From an uncultured Bacilli bacterium (lineage in GTDB: Bacteria > Bacillota_I > Bacilli_A > RF39 > UBA660): a stretch of 12,452 nt of DNA. The position numbers were made by a program, and so were the translations under genes. The notes under the pieces are model-generated. The model made no database searches. It had not been told where the DNA came from and saw only the letters and a list, made by a program, of their open reading frames with translations. Within the stretch, counting starts at the first letter, position 1; the number at the start of each line of letters is the position of its first letter. Positions 1 through 6,286 of this stretch are shown here, one piece after another. Where the stretch lies: positions 1 through 12,452 of the forward strand of contig CANQNZ010000033.1 in NCBI GenBank assembly GCA_947625365.1, given 5' to 3'.

Positions 1-92
1 AACTGTTTTTAAAATTTTGAGTGTTTTCTCTTTTATTTTAGAAAAATTTATTTTCCCACATCTAGTTTACTACATCACTTTCAACAAAAGAT

Positions 93-121
93 TTGACAAA
101 TTTATTTTAACTAAGTATAAT
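93..121 (+). promoter_or_regulatory. Sigma-A-type promoter of the small membrane protein gene
   Basis: TTGACA at 93-98 and TATAAT at 116-121 are separated by 17 bases, a full consensus match. Transcription should start near 128, giving a leader of about 78 bases before the ATG at 206. I see no known riboswitch or leader structure in it. Bases 1-92 upstream are AT-rich and hold nothing I can name. Confidence 0.8.
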
Positions 122-205
122 AGCTCCATCAGTCAGGGAATAATCTAAAATTTTAATTATAATTCTTTGCTGAAAAGGACTTTTTTATCTCGGGAGGTAA
201 TTATA

Positions 206-628
206 ATGACAAAAGAAGAACCAGAAATATTAAATGTTTTAAATAATAAAGAAAATAAAAAAGAAGGTATAGAGGCAGAAGAAATAGAACCTTTAACTTA
301 TGATAAATCTGTGGATTTATTAATTAAAAATTTAGCTAATGATAAAAACTATATTGGTTTAAAAAAGTTAAAAGCTAGCATTATTAAAGCTAAAGAAGTT
401 AGCAAAATGGAAATTATTATAGGCGGTTTGTTATCTAGTGTTAGTATTGCGCTTGATACTTATCTTATATCTGATTTTGGAACATATAGTAATTTAATAA
501 AACTTTTTTGTTTATTAGGTGCGGGTTTAGTAACAACAAGTAGCTTAAGTGTAATGTTTGAAGGGTTAAGTGATTTCAAAATGTATGATAAAAAAATAGA
601 TGAAATTACTTATTCTTTAAAACAATAA
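206..628 (+). CDS. Small two-helix membrane protein of unknown function
   Basis: I do not recognise this 140-residue protein. Residues 1-68 are polar and charged (rich in E and K) with no signal peptide. Two hydrophobic stretches at about 69-89 and 97-117 look like transmembrane helices joined by a short loop. A charged tail of about 20 residues ends the protein. This predicts a helical hairpin in the membrane with a long N-terminal and a short C-terminal part on the same side, probably the cytoplasm. The ATG at 206 is preferred because GGGAGG at 192-197 lies 8 bases upstream. The frame is open back to a TTG at 167, but that codon has no ribosome site. The gene has its own promoter and a hairpin terminator directly after it, so it is probably monocistronic. 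No function is inferred. Confidence 0.75.
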   Translation: MTKEEPEILNVLNNKENKKEGIEAEEIEPLTYDKSVDLLIKNLANDKNYIGLKKLKASIIKAKEVSKMEIIIGGLLSSVSIALDTYLISDFGTYSNLIKLFCLLGAGLVTTSSLSVMFEGLSDFKMYDKKIDEITYSLKQ

Positions 629-640
629 ACATATTAAAAT

Positions 641-661
641 GGCCTAAATTTAGGTCTTTTT
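641..661 (+). terminator. Rho-independent terminator after the membrane protein gene
   Basis: GGCCTA (641-646) pairs with TAGGTC (651-656), six pairs including one G-T, around an AATT loop. Five T residues follow (657-661). It begins 13 bases after the stop codon. Confidence 0.7.
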
Positions 662-690
662 CTATAATAGCAATAAAGCAGGCTTTTGTT

Positions 691-764
691 TGGCAGGGTA
701 TATCTAAATCGAACCCATAACTAAAGTTTTGGAGACTTCTGCTTTACCATTAAACTAACTATCG
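691..764 (-). tRNA. tRNA-Trp(CCA)-like sequence, probably a decayed or pseudo-tRNA
   Basis: Read on the minus strand this 74-base stretch has tRNA layout: a D arm with GTTT/AAGC, an anticodon stem GAAGT/ACTTT around CTCCAAA (anticodon CCA at 732-730), a four-base variable loop, a GTTCGAT T-loop and an encoded GCCA end. The length and anticodon fit bacterial tRNA-Trp. However, the 5' acceptor strand (CGATAGT) does not pair with the 3' strand (ATACCCT), and the T stem ATGGG faces TAGAT with only two Watson-Crick pairs and one wobble. The 3' half looks inherited from a tRNA whose 5' end would have read AGGGTAT. A TATAAT lies just upstream on the minus strand (776-771), but no clear -35 is visible. 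I infer a decayed copy; a functional tRNA is less likely. Confidence 0.55.
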
Positions 765-890
765 CTTTTTATTATACCAATCTTGACTTTTAATTATGGC
801 GAATTCGCCTTATTTAAAATTAAGATTATGAAGTTCTTCCAAATTTCTAAAAAATATTTTTTTAAAGACAATCTTATATTGTCTGTTATG

Positions 891-910
891 TATCATAATT
901 TATCATAATT
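891..910. repeat. Tandem direct repeat of a 10-mer (two copies)
   Basis: TATCATAATT occurs twice back to back at 891-900 and 901-910. It ends 5 bases before the probable -35 of the aminopeptidase gene, so it could be a regulator site, or simply slippage in AT-rich DNA. Confidence 0.5.
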
Positions 911-915
911 TATAG

Positions 916-944
916 TTTACCTTTCAACAATTTTTTTATATAAT
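916..944 (+). promoter_or_regulatory. Probable promoter of the M29 aminopeptidase gene
   Basis: TATAAT at 939-944 is preceded after 17 bases by TTTACC at 916-921, which matches the -35 consensus at four of six positions. The leader is short: CGGAGGGG (955-962) is the ribosome site and the ATG is at 967. Confidence 0.6.
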
Positions 945-966
945 AAGAAGCATTCGGAGGGGTTGT

Positions 967-2175
967 ATGCAAAATTTAGAGGAAAAATATATTGAACTGA
1001 TTTTAAAAAGATGTTTAAATTTTGAAAAAGCGAAAGCTTTGCTAATTCATATTGAATTTAAAGAACATCTAGATTTTGCTAGAAAAGTAAAAGCATATGC
1101 TAATAAAATGGGTATTAATGATGTTTATATTCATTTAGAAAATTTAGAACGTATACATAGTTATTTACAAGATATGAGTATTGATGATATAGAAAGTTGT
1201 ATGCTAATTAGACGTGATTGTTGGGATACTTATTCTAAAAAAGGAGCAGCATTATTACTAGTAGACTCGCCAGCCCCAGGTTTAATGGATGATATTCCGC
1301 AAGAAAAAATTAATAAATGGATTGTCGAAAGAACCAAGACAGCTCCTTATTATAATAATAATGTTAGTTTAAATAAATTTCCTTGGACTATTGTGGCTTT
1401 ACCTAATGAAAGATGGGCTAAAAGTGTTTTTGGGGATAACCGCGAGGCTTATAAAAAATTAGAAGAATGTATTTATCAAATGTGTATGATTGATAAAGAA
1501 AATCCTATTGCCTCTTGGAATGATTTTATAGCTAAAAGTAATTATTATAAAAACAGATTAAATGAACTAAAAATAAAAACATTACATTATACTAACTCTT
1601 TGGGAACAGATTTAACAGTAGGATTGCCTAAAGATATTATTTGGCATAATATTGGTAGTGATGGTCCAAACTTAATGACTAATTTACCATCTTATGAAAT
1701 TTATACAACTCCTGATTATCGTCAAACTGAAGGTAAAGTTTATGTTAGTAAACCTACTATAGATGAGGGACGCTTTATGGATAAAATCTCTTTAGAGTTT
1801 CATAATGGGAAAGTTACTTCTTATCAAGCCAAAGTCGGGCAGGAAGCTTTAACAGATGTTTTAAAACAAAAAAATTGCGCCTTTTTAGGAGAAGTTGCTT
1901 TAGTGGCTAAAAGTTCGCCAATTGCTCAAAGTAATATTATTTTTAACTCCACTTTATTTGACGAAAATAGTAGCTCGCATATTGCTCTTGGTGGTGGTTT
2001 TCCTAATTGCTTTAGAGACTATCAAAATCAAGATATACAAACTCTTATTCGAAAAGGTTTAAATATCGCCGCCGACCATGTTGATTTAATGATAGGCACA
2101 GATGATTTACAGGTAGAGGCAGAAACAACGGAAGGTTATAAATTAATTTTAAAAAATGGCGAATTTAATCTTTAA
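967..2175 (+). CDS. pepS: M29 family metalloaminopeptidase (AmpS/PepS/AmpT type)
   Basis: This is a cytoplasmic aminopeptidase that removes N-terminal residues from peptides using two metal ions. At 402 residues it is close to the family's usual size of about 410. All six metal ligands known from the Thermus enzyme (E250, E316, E340, H345, H376, D378) have clear counterparts: E244 in the LPSYEIYTTP motif, E309 in FLGEVALV, E333 and H338 in LFDENSSSHIALG, and H371 and D373 in HVDLMIGT. The spacing between E309, E333 and H338 is identical to the reference. No signal peptide is present. The ATG at 967 follows CGGAGGGG by four bases. The gene has its own promoter and is probably separated from the downstream phosphoketolase by the hairpin at 2188-2236. 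The family assignment is firm; the exact symbol (pepS or ampS) and peptide specificity are not. Confidence 0.93.
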   Translation: MQNLEEKYIELILKRCLNFEKAKALLIHIEFKEHLDFARKVKAYANKMGINDVYIHLENLERIHSYLQDMSIDDIESCMLIRRDCWDTYSKKGAALLLVDSPAPGLMDDIPQEKINKWIVERTKTAPYYNNNVSLNKFPWTIVALPNERWAKSVFGDNREAYKKLEECIYQMCMIDKENPIASWNDFIAKSNYYKNRLNELKIKTLHYTNSLGTDLTVGLPKDIIWHNIGSDGPNLMTNLPSYEIYTTPDYRQTEGKVYVSKPTIDEGRFMDKISLEFHNGKVTSYQAKVGQEALTDVLKQKNCAFLGEVALVAKSSPIAQSNIIFNSTLFDENSSSHIALGGGFPNCFRDYQNQDIQTLIRKGLNIAADHVDLMIGTDDLQVEAETTEGYKLILKNGEFNL

Positions 2176-2187
2176 TAACTTTTAATT

Positions 2188-2236
2188 AACTCCTTTTTAG
2201 GGTATAATTAACCTAGAGAATAAAAGGAGTTTTTAT
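2188..2236 (+). terminator. Large hairpin: terminator of the peptidase gene overlapping the phosphoketolase ribosome site
   Basis: AACTCCTTTT (2188-2197) is perfectly complementary to AAAAGGAGTT (2222-2231), and the run of T continues to 2234. Inside, TAGG (2198-2201) can pair with CCTA (2212-2215). RNA reading through from the peptidase gene would fold a terminator-like stem whose right arm is the AAAAGGAG ribosome site of the next gene (ATG at 2238). The 24-base loop is longer than in a standard terminator. Confidence 0.55.
2203..2208 (+). promoter_or_regulatory. Candidate -10 element of the phosphoketolase gene
   Basis: A perfect TATAAT sits in the loop of the 2188-2236 hairpin, 30 bases before the ATG. 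I find no good -35: TTTTAA at 2180-2185 is the best at 17-base spacing and matches at three positions. There is no TGN extension. Transcripts starting here (about 2215) would lack the left hairpin arm, leaving the ribosome site free. Confidence 0.4.
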
Positions 2237-2237
2237 T

Positions 2238-4592
2238 ATGAGAAAAAAAATGGCAATTGCCGAAATAGAACTTTTAAATAAATATTTTCGAGCAGCTAAT
2301 TATCTTTCTGCCGCGCAACTATATTTATTAGATAACCCTTTATTAGAAGAACCATTAAAAATGGAACATATTAAACCGAAAATAGTAGGGCACTGGGGGA
2401 CAACACCTGGCCAAAATTTTATTTATGTTCATTTAAATAGAGTAATTAAAAAATATGATTTAAATATGATGTATGTTGCTGGTCCTGGGCATGGTGGGCA
2501 AGCAGCAGTAAGCAATGTTTATTTAGAAGGAACATATAGTCAAATATATCCTAATGTAAGTCAAGATTTGGAAGGCCTTAAAAGATTATGCAAACAATTT
2601 AGTTTTCCGGGCGGTATATCTTCTCATGTTGCTCCTGAAACTCCTGGGTCAATAAATGAAGGGGGCGAATTAGGTTATAGCCTGGCTCATGCATATGGAG
2701 CAACTTTAGATAATCCTGATTTAATTGTCGCTTGTTGTATTGGTGATGGGGAAGCGGAAACGGGACCTTTAGCAGCGAGCTGGCAGATTAATAAACTTAT
2801 TAATCCCAAAAATGATGGCGCAGTTTTACCTATTTTACATTTAAATGGTTATAAAATTGCCAATCCCACTATTTTAGCGCGCATTAGTAAGACGGAACTT
2901 ATAAGTTACTTTGGTGGTTTAGGTTATAATCCGCTAATTGTGGAAGGACATGAACCATACGATATGCACGAAAAAATGGCTAAAGCTTTAGATAAAGCAA
3001 TAGAAACTATTAAATCTATTCAATATAAAGCCCGCAAAGAAAATGTAGAAGGGCGTCCTTTATGGCCTATGATTATTTTAAAAACGCCGAAGGGTTGGAC
3101 TGGTCCTAAAATATTTGAAGAAAAACAAATCGAAGGAACTTTTCGAGCTCATCAAGTTCCTATTACAGTTGATATTAAAACACCTCAGAACCTTAAACTT
3201 TTAGAAAAGTGGCTTAGAAGTTATCATCCTGAAGAATTATTTACTAAAGATGGGCAATTAATATCTTCTTTAAAGAAATTAATTCCTAAACAAGGAAGAA
3301 GAATGGGGGAAAATCTAAATGCTAATGGAGGGCTTCTTTATAAACCGCTAAGAACACCTGATTTTAAAAAATATGGTATTAAAGTGCAAAAAGGAGTTAC
3401 AGAGTCATCAGATATGATGTGTTTAGGTAATTATATTAAAGATATAATAGCTTTAAATGAGCCAAATAAAAACTTTCGAATTTTTGGCCCCGATGAAGCT
3501 TTATCAAATCGTTTAAATCATATATTTGAAGCTACTCATCGTCAATTTGATGGAAAAATTAAAAGCTCTGATGAGTTTTTAGCTCCAACCGGCCGAGTAA
3601 TTGATTCGATTTTATCTGAACATGTATGTGAAGGTCTTTTAGAAGGTTATCTTTTAACAGGCCGTCATGGTTTTATGCACAGTTATGAAGCTTTTGTCCG
3701 TATTATTGACTCGATGGTTTCTCAGCATGCTAAATGGTTAAAAGTCGCAAAAGAATTAGAATGGCGCGCGCCAATTGCTAGTTTAAATTTCTTAATCTCC
3801 TCACATGTTTGGCAACAAGACCACAATGGTTTTACTCATCAAGACCCAGGATTTTTAAATCATTTAGTTACTAAAAAGGCTGATACAGTGCGAATGTATT
3901 TACCACCCGATACTAACTGTTTATTATCTTGTTTTGATCATATTATTAAAAGTAAAAATTATATTAATGTAATTATTGCTTCTAAGCATCCTTCTAAGCA
4001 GTGGCTTTCTATGTCAGAGGCAGTGACGCATTGCATAAAGGGTATTGGTATTTGGGAGTTTGCCAGTACAGATAAGGGTAAATCTCCTGATATTGTAATG
4101 GCTTGCTGTGGAGATACGCCTACTTTAGAAACAATTGCGGCCGTATCTATTCTAAAAGAAAACTTCCCTAAACTAAAAATTCGCGTAGTAAATGTGGTAG
4201 ATTTAATGCGCCTTGAACCGGATTATGTTCATCCGCATGGCCTAAATGATAGTGATTATGACTCTTTATTTACCAAAAATAAACCAATAATTTTTGCTTT
4301 CCATGGTTATCCTTCTTTAATTCATGAACTAACTTATAAAAGATGCAATCAAAACATGCATGTGCATGGATATATGGAAGAAGGAACAATCACTACGGCT
4401 TTTGACATGCGCGTGCAAAATAAAATTGACCGTTTTCATTTAGTATTAGATGCTTTAAAATATTTACCAAAATTAGCTGATGAAAAAACTAGTTTAGAGC
4501 AGTGGTGTCAAGATAAATTAATTGAACATAAAGAATATATAAAAGAGTATGGCCAAGATTTAGAAGAAATACGTAATTGGACTTGGAAATAA
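2238..4592 (+). CDS. xfp: Xylulose-5-phosphate/fructose-6-phosphate phosphoketolase
   Basis: This thiamine-diphosphate enzyme splits xylulose 5-phosphate (and often fructose 6-phosphate) with phosphate to give acetyl phosphate plus glyceraldehyde 3-phosphate or erythrose 4-phosphate. It acts in the cytoplasm. The 784 residues are full length, slightly shorter than the 790-825 common in the family. Visible signatures are GHWGTTPGQNF (51-61, H52), AGPGHGG (81-87, H85), SSHVAPETPGS (128-138, H130), the cofactor motif GDGEAETGPLA (169-179), FRAHQVP (302-308, H305), LSEHVCEG with the probable catalytic Glu E461, GRHGFMHSYEAF (475-486) and WQQDHNGFTHQDPG (525-538, H529 and H534). H52, H85 and H130 are each offset by 12 from the Bifidobacterium enzyme. 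The ATG at 2238 lies 8 bases after AAAAGGAG. Substrate preference cannot be read from sequence. It would let the cell make acetyl phosphate, and so ATP, without pyruvate breakdown. Confidence 0.96.
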   Translation: MRKKMAIAEIELLNKYFRAANYLSAAQLYLLDNPLLEEPLKMEHIKPKIVGHWGTTPGQNFIYVHLNRVIKKYDLNMMYVAGPGHGGQAAVSNVYLEGTYSQIYPNVSQDLEGLKRLCKQFSFPGGISSHVAPETPGSINEGGELGYSLAHAYGATLDNPDLIVACCIGDGEAETGPLAASWQINKLINPKNDGAVLPILHLNGYKIANPTILARISKTELISYFGGLGYNPLIVEGHEPYDMHEKMAKALDKAIETIKSIQYKARKENVEGRPLWPMIILKTPKGWTGPKIFEEKQIEGTFRAHQVPITVDIKTPQNLKLLEKWLRSYHPEELFTKDGQLISSLKKLIPKQGRRMGENLNANGGLLYKPLRTPDFKKYGIKVQKGVTESSDMMCLGNYIKDIIALNEPNKNFRIFGPDEALSNRLNHIFEATHRQFDGKIKSSDEFLAPTGRVIDSILSEHVCEGLLEGYLLTGRHGFMHSYEAFVRIIDSMVSQHAKWLKVAKELEWRAPIASLNFLISSHVWQQDHNGFTHQDPGFLNHLVTKKADTVRMYLPPDTNCLLSCFDHIIKSKNYINVIIASKHPSKQWLSMSEAVTHCIKGIGIWEFASTDKGKSPDIVMACCGDTPTLETIAAVSILKENFPKLKIRVVNVVDLMRLEPDYVHPHGLNDSDYDSLFTKNKPIIFAFHGYPSLIHELTYKRCNQNMHVHGYMEEGTITTAFDMRVQNKIDRFHLVLDALKYLPKLADEKTSLEQWCQDKLIEHKEYIKEYGQDLEEIRNWTWK

Positions 4593-4626
4593 AATGTAAA
4601 CCATTTACAGATAGAAAACTTATTCA

Positions 4627-4655
4627 TAGACATTCACTTGATATTGTGATATTCT
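4627..4655 (+). promoter_or_regulatory. Probable promoter of the GpmI-like gene
   Basis: TAGACA (4627-4632, five of six to consensus) and TATTCT (4650-4655) are 17 bases apart, and the -10 carries a TGN extension (TGA, 4647-4649). Transcription would start near 4662, just before the ribosome site at 4673. A small hairpin TGTAAA/TTTACA at 4595-4609 after the phosphoketolase stop has no T tail, so read-through from that gene is also possible. Confidence 0.5.
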
Positions 4656-4685
4656 GTTAAAGGTAAAATAATGGGAGGAAGAAAG

Positions 4686-6152
4686 ATGAATAAAACAGTA
4701 CTATTTTTAATAAATGGCTTTGGTATAGAAAAAAAAGATTCATATAGTATATATGATGCTAATGCTTTACCAACATTAGACAAAATGATGAATAACAACT
4801 TATATACATCTTTAATTTCTAATGCCTCTGATTATACAACCGGCTATCAGCTTTTTTCAACCGGGACATTAAAAGCTAGTAATTATTCTTATTTAAATGA
4901 TTTAATAGAAGATAATAAATTAGCCGAAAATCCTAACTTAAAAAAATTTAATGATGATAACATTGGGAAAGAAACGCGCATTCATATTTTTGCTCACTTA
5001 GATGGTGGCGATATGATAGAGTCTTTAAATAAATTTGTTAAATATTTAAAAATGGATTTAAATCGCGTAATAGTGCACTTTATTTTAAATCAAAATAGTT
5101 TAGGAGAATATAAGGGAATTTCTACTTTAATAAATAACTTTACATTTAGTAGTTTTAAAGCTTCCAATATTGGCTTAATCTTTGGAGAAAGTTGTATTAC
5201 GGACAAAACAAAAGAAGAAGATTTAAAAACTCTAGATAGAGTATTATTTAACAGTAAAAGTGGTGAAAAATGGCCTGAATATGTTAAAAAATTAAATGGA
5301 CTTGCTAATAATAATATTCTGCCTATAAATATTCCTCCTTTTTGTGTTAATGATGAGTTTACAATAAAAGAAAATGATACATTTATCTTCTTTAATTTTA
5401 ATAAATGTGATTATACTAATTTGATTGAAAGCATTATCAATCCTCATATTGTTTATAAAACAGTAGATACATCTACTTTAAAATTTTATTCTTTATTTCC
5501 AATTGAAAACGAAACAAGAGTTACTAATTTATTTGAAAATATTAGAGCTACTGAATATATGGCGGACTATTTAGAAAAAACAAATATTAAAGCCGCAATA
5601 TTAACAGACCAAGAAAATCTTAATACTATTAATTACATGGTTAATGGTTATGCTAATGTCCTTAGTCCTAAGATAAAGTATTTACTAAGTACTAAGGAGT
5701 TATTATCTAATAAAGAGCAAATGAAAAGCTTAGTTGAAAATCCACAATATGATTTAATAATTATAAATACGCGTATTGATAATTTAAAAACAATCAATGA
5801 AATAAAGGAAACATTACATGATATAGATACTTATATAGCTATATTAGAAGAAATTTGTAAAGGGCAAGCAACTTTAATAATATCATCTTTATTTGGTATT
5901 AATAAGCAACTGCAAATTAGTTCTTTAGCTGCTGATACGGCAACTGTTAACTTTTTTGGTTCTGTGCCATGTATGGTAGTAAGTGAGCAATATTCTAAAG
6001 AAAACTTTTCTTTAGGCTCTGGAGGACCAATTAATGCATTAGCTACAGCTTTAAAATGTTGCAATCCAGATTCGAAATATCCTACTTTGATTAAACAAAA
6101 AAGTGCTTTATTTAAATCATTTAAACAAAAATTAGAACAATTTAAAAAATAG
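4686..6152 (+). CDS. Phosphoglycerate mutase (GpmI)-like protein lacking metal ligands, probable pseudoenzyme
   Basis: The protein (488 residues) follows cofactor-independent phosphoglycerate mutase almost end to end. It has a VLFLINGFG start where GpmI reads LIILDGFG, an inserted-domain segment IHIFAHLDGGD (99-109) matching LHLFGLLSDGG, DTFIFFNF (231-238) matching DSVIFYNF, and YDLIIINT (355-362) and ATLIIS (395-400) at the places of DAIILNF and HAIITADHGN. The catalytic parts are gone. The first Asp is N10, the SDGGVHSH His is absent, the FRPDR arginines are replaced, and I find no counterpart of DxVGH, ADHGN or the late HTAH histidine. S58 might align with the nucleophilic Ser, but this is uncertain. 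I infer the alkaline-phosphatase fold without two-metal catalysis, perhaps a binding or regulatory role. The ATG at 4686 is chosen because an upstream ATG at 4671 overlaps the ribosome site GGGAGGA itself. A true gpmI elsewhere in the genome is expected. Confidence 0.7.
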   Translation: MNKTVLFLINGFGIEKKDSYSIYDANALPTLDKMMNNNLYTSLISNASDYTTGYQLFSTGTLKASNYSYLNDLIEDNKLAENPNLKKFNDDNIGKETRIHIFAHLDGGDMIESLNKFVKYLKMDLNRVIVHFILNQNSLGEYKGISTLINNFTFSSFKASNIGLIFGESCITDKTKEEDLKTLDRVLFNSKSGEKWPEYVKKLNGLANNNILPINIPPFCVNDEFTIKENDTFIFFNFNKCDYTNLIESIINPHIVYKTVDTSTLKFYSLFPIENETRVTNLFENIRATEYMADYLEKTNIKAAILTDQENLNTINYMVNGYANVLSPKIKYLLSTKELLSNKEQMKSLVENPQYDLIIINTRIDNLKTINEIKETLHDIDTYIAILEEICKGQATLIISSLFGINKQLQISSLAADTATVNFFGSVPCMVVSEQYSKENFSLGSGGPINALATALKCCNPDSKYPTLIKQKSALFKSFKQKLEQFKK

Positions 6153-6181
6153 TTAAGGAAATATTTGCCTTAGCTTTTTTT
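6151..6181 (+). terminator. Rho-independent terminator overlapping the GpmI-like stop codon
   Basis: AGTTAAGG (6151-6158) pairs with CCTTAGCT (6168-6175), eight pairs with one G-T, around a 9-base loop, followed by T residues up to 6181. The stem starts inside the TAG stop (6150-6152). The next promoter's -35 begins at 6183, right behind the T run. Confidence 0.8.
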
Positions 6182-6286
6182 CTTGACATAAATGCTAAAT
6201 TAAGTATAATAATACGCAATAAAAGGAGGGGTTTTATAATGAATAAAATTTGGTATAATTCTTACCTTATAGCAAAAGATTATTAT
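6177..6286 (+). repeat. Duplicated promoter-leader-start segment, copy 1
   Basis: The T run, TTGAC -35, TATAAT -10, AATAAAAGG..AGG ribosome site, ATGAATAAA start and the following codons (TGGTATAATTCTTA, then AAAGATTATTAT) recur in the same order and nearly the same spacing at 7439-7549. The similarity starts upstream of the gene, so the duplication included the control region. Confidence 0.65.
6183..6210 (+). promoter_or_regulatory. Consensus promoter of the first HA-repeat gene
   Basis: TTGACA at 6183-6188 and TATAAT at 6205-6210, spacing 16. The ribosome site AAAAGGAGGGG ends at 6231 and the ATG is at 6239. Perfect boxes and a strong ribosome site suggest substantial expression unless repressed. 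Confidence 0.8.

Larger units (their letters stand above)
629..966. other. Intergenic region: terminator, tRNA-like sequence, hairpins, tandem 10-mer
   Basis: This 338-base gap has no protein gene. In order it contains the terminator at 641-661, the minus-strand tRNA-like sequence (691-764), a perfect palindrome GGCGAATTCGCC (798-809), a 7-bp hairpin AGACAAT/ATTGTCT (866-884, five-base loop), two adjacent copies of TATCATAATT (891-910) and the promoter and ribosome site of the next gene. The two hairpins lack a proper T tail on the + strand, so I do not call them terminators. Confidence 0.6.

Noticed and set aside
167..205. TTG at 167 as start of the small membrane protein
   Set aside because: The GGGAGG site lies between it and the ATG at 206, with proper spacing only for the ATG.
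4595..4609. TGTAAA/TTTACA hairpin after the phosphoketolase gene as terminator
   Set aside because: The stem is six A/T-rich pairs with a three-base loop and no following T run.
4671..4685. ATG at 4671 as start of the GpmI-like gene
   Set aside because: That ATG overlaps the GGGAGGA ribosome site, and the conserved fold begins at MNKTVLFLIN (4686).
5831..6064. Minus-strand open frame of 77 codons
   Set aside because: It lies wholly inside the GpmI-like gene, has no ribosome site and encodes nothing recognisable.
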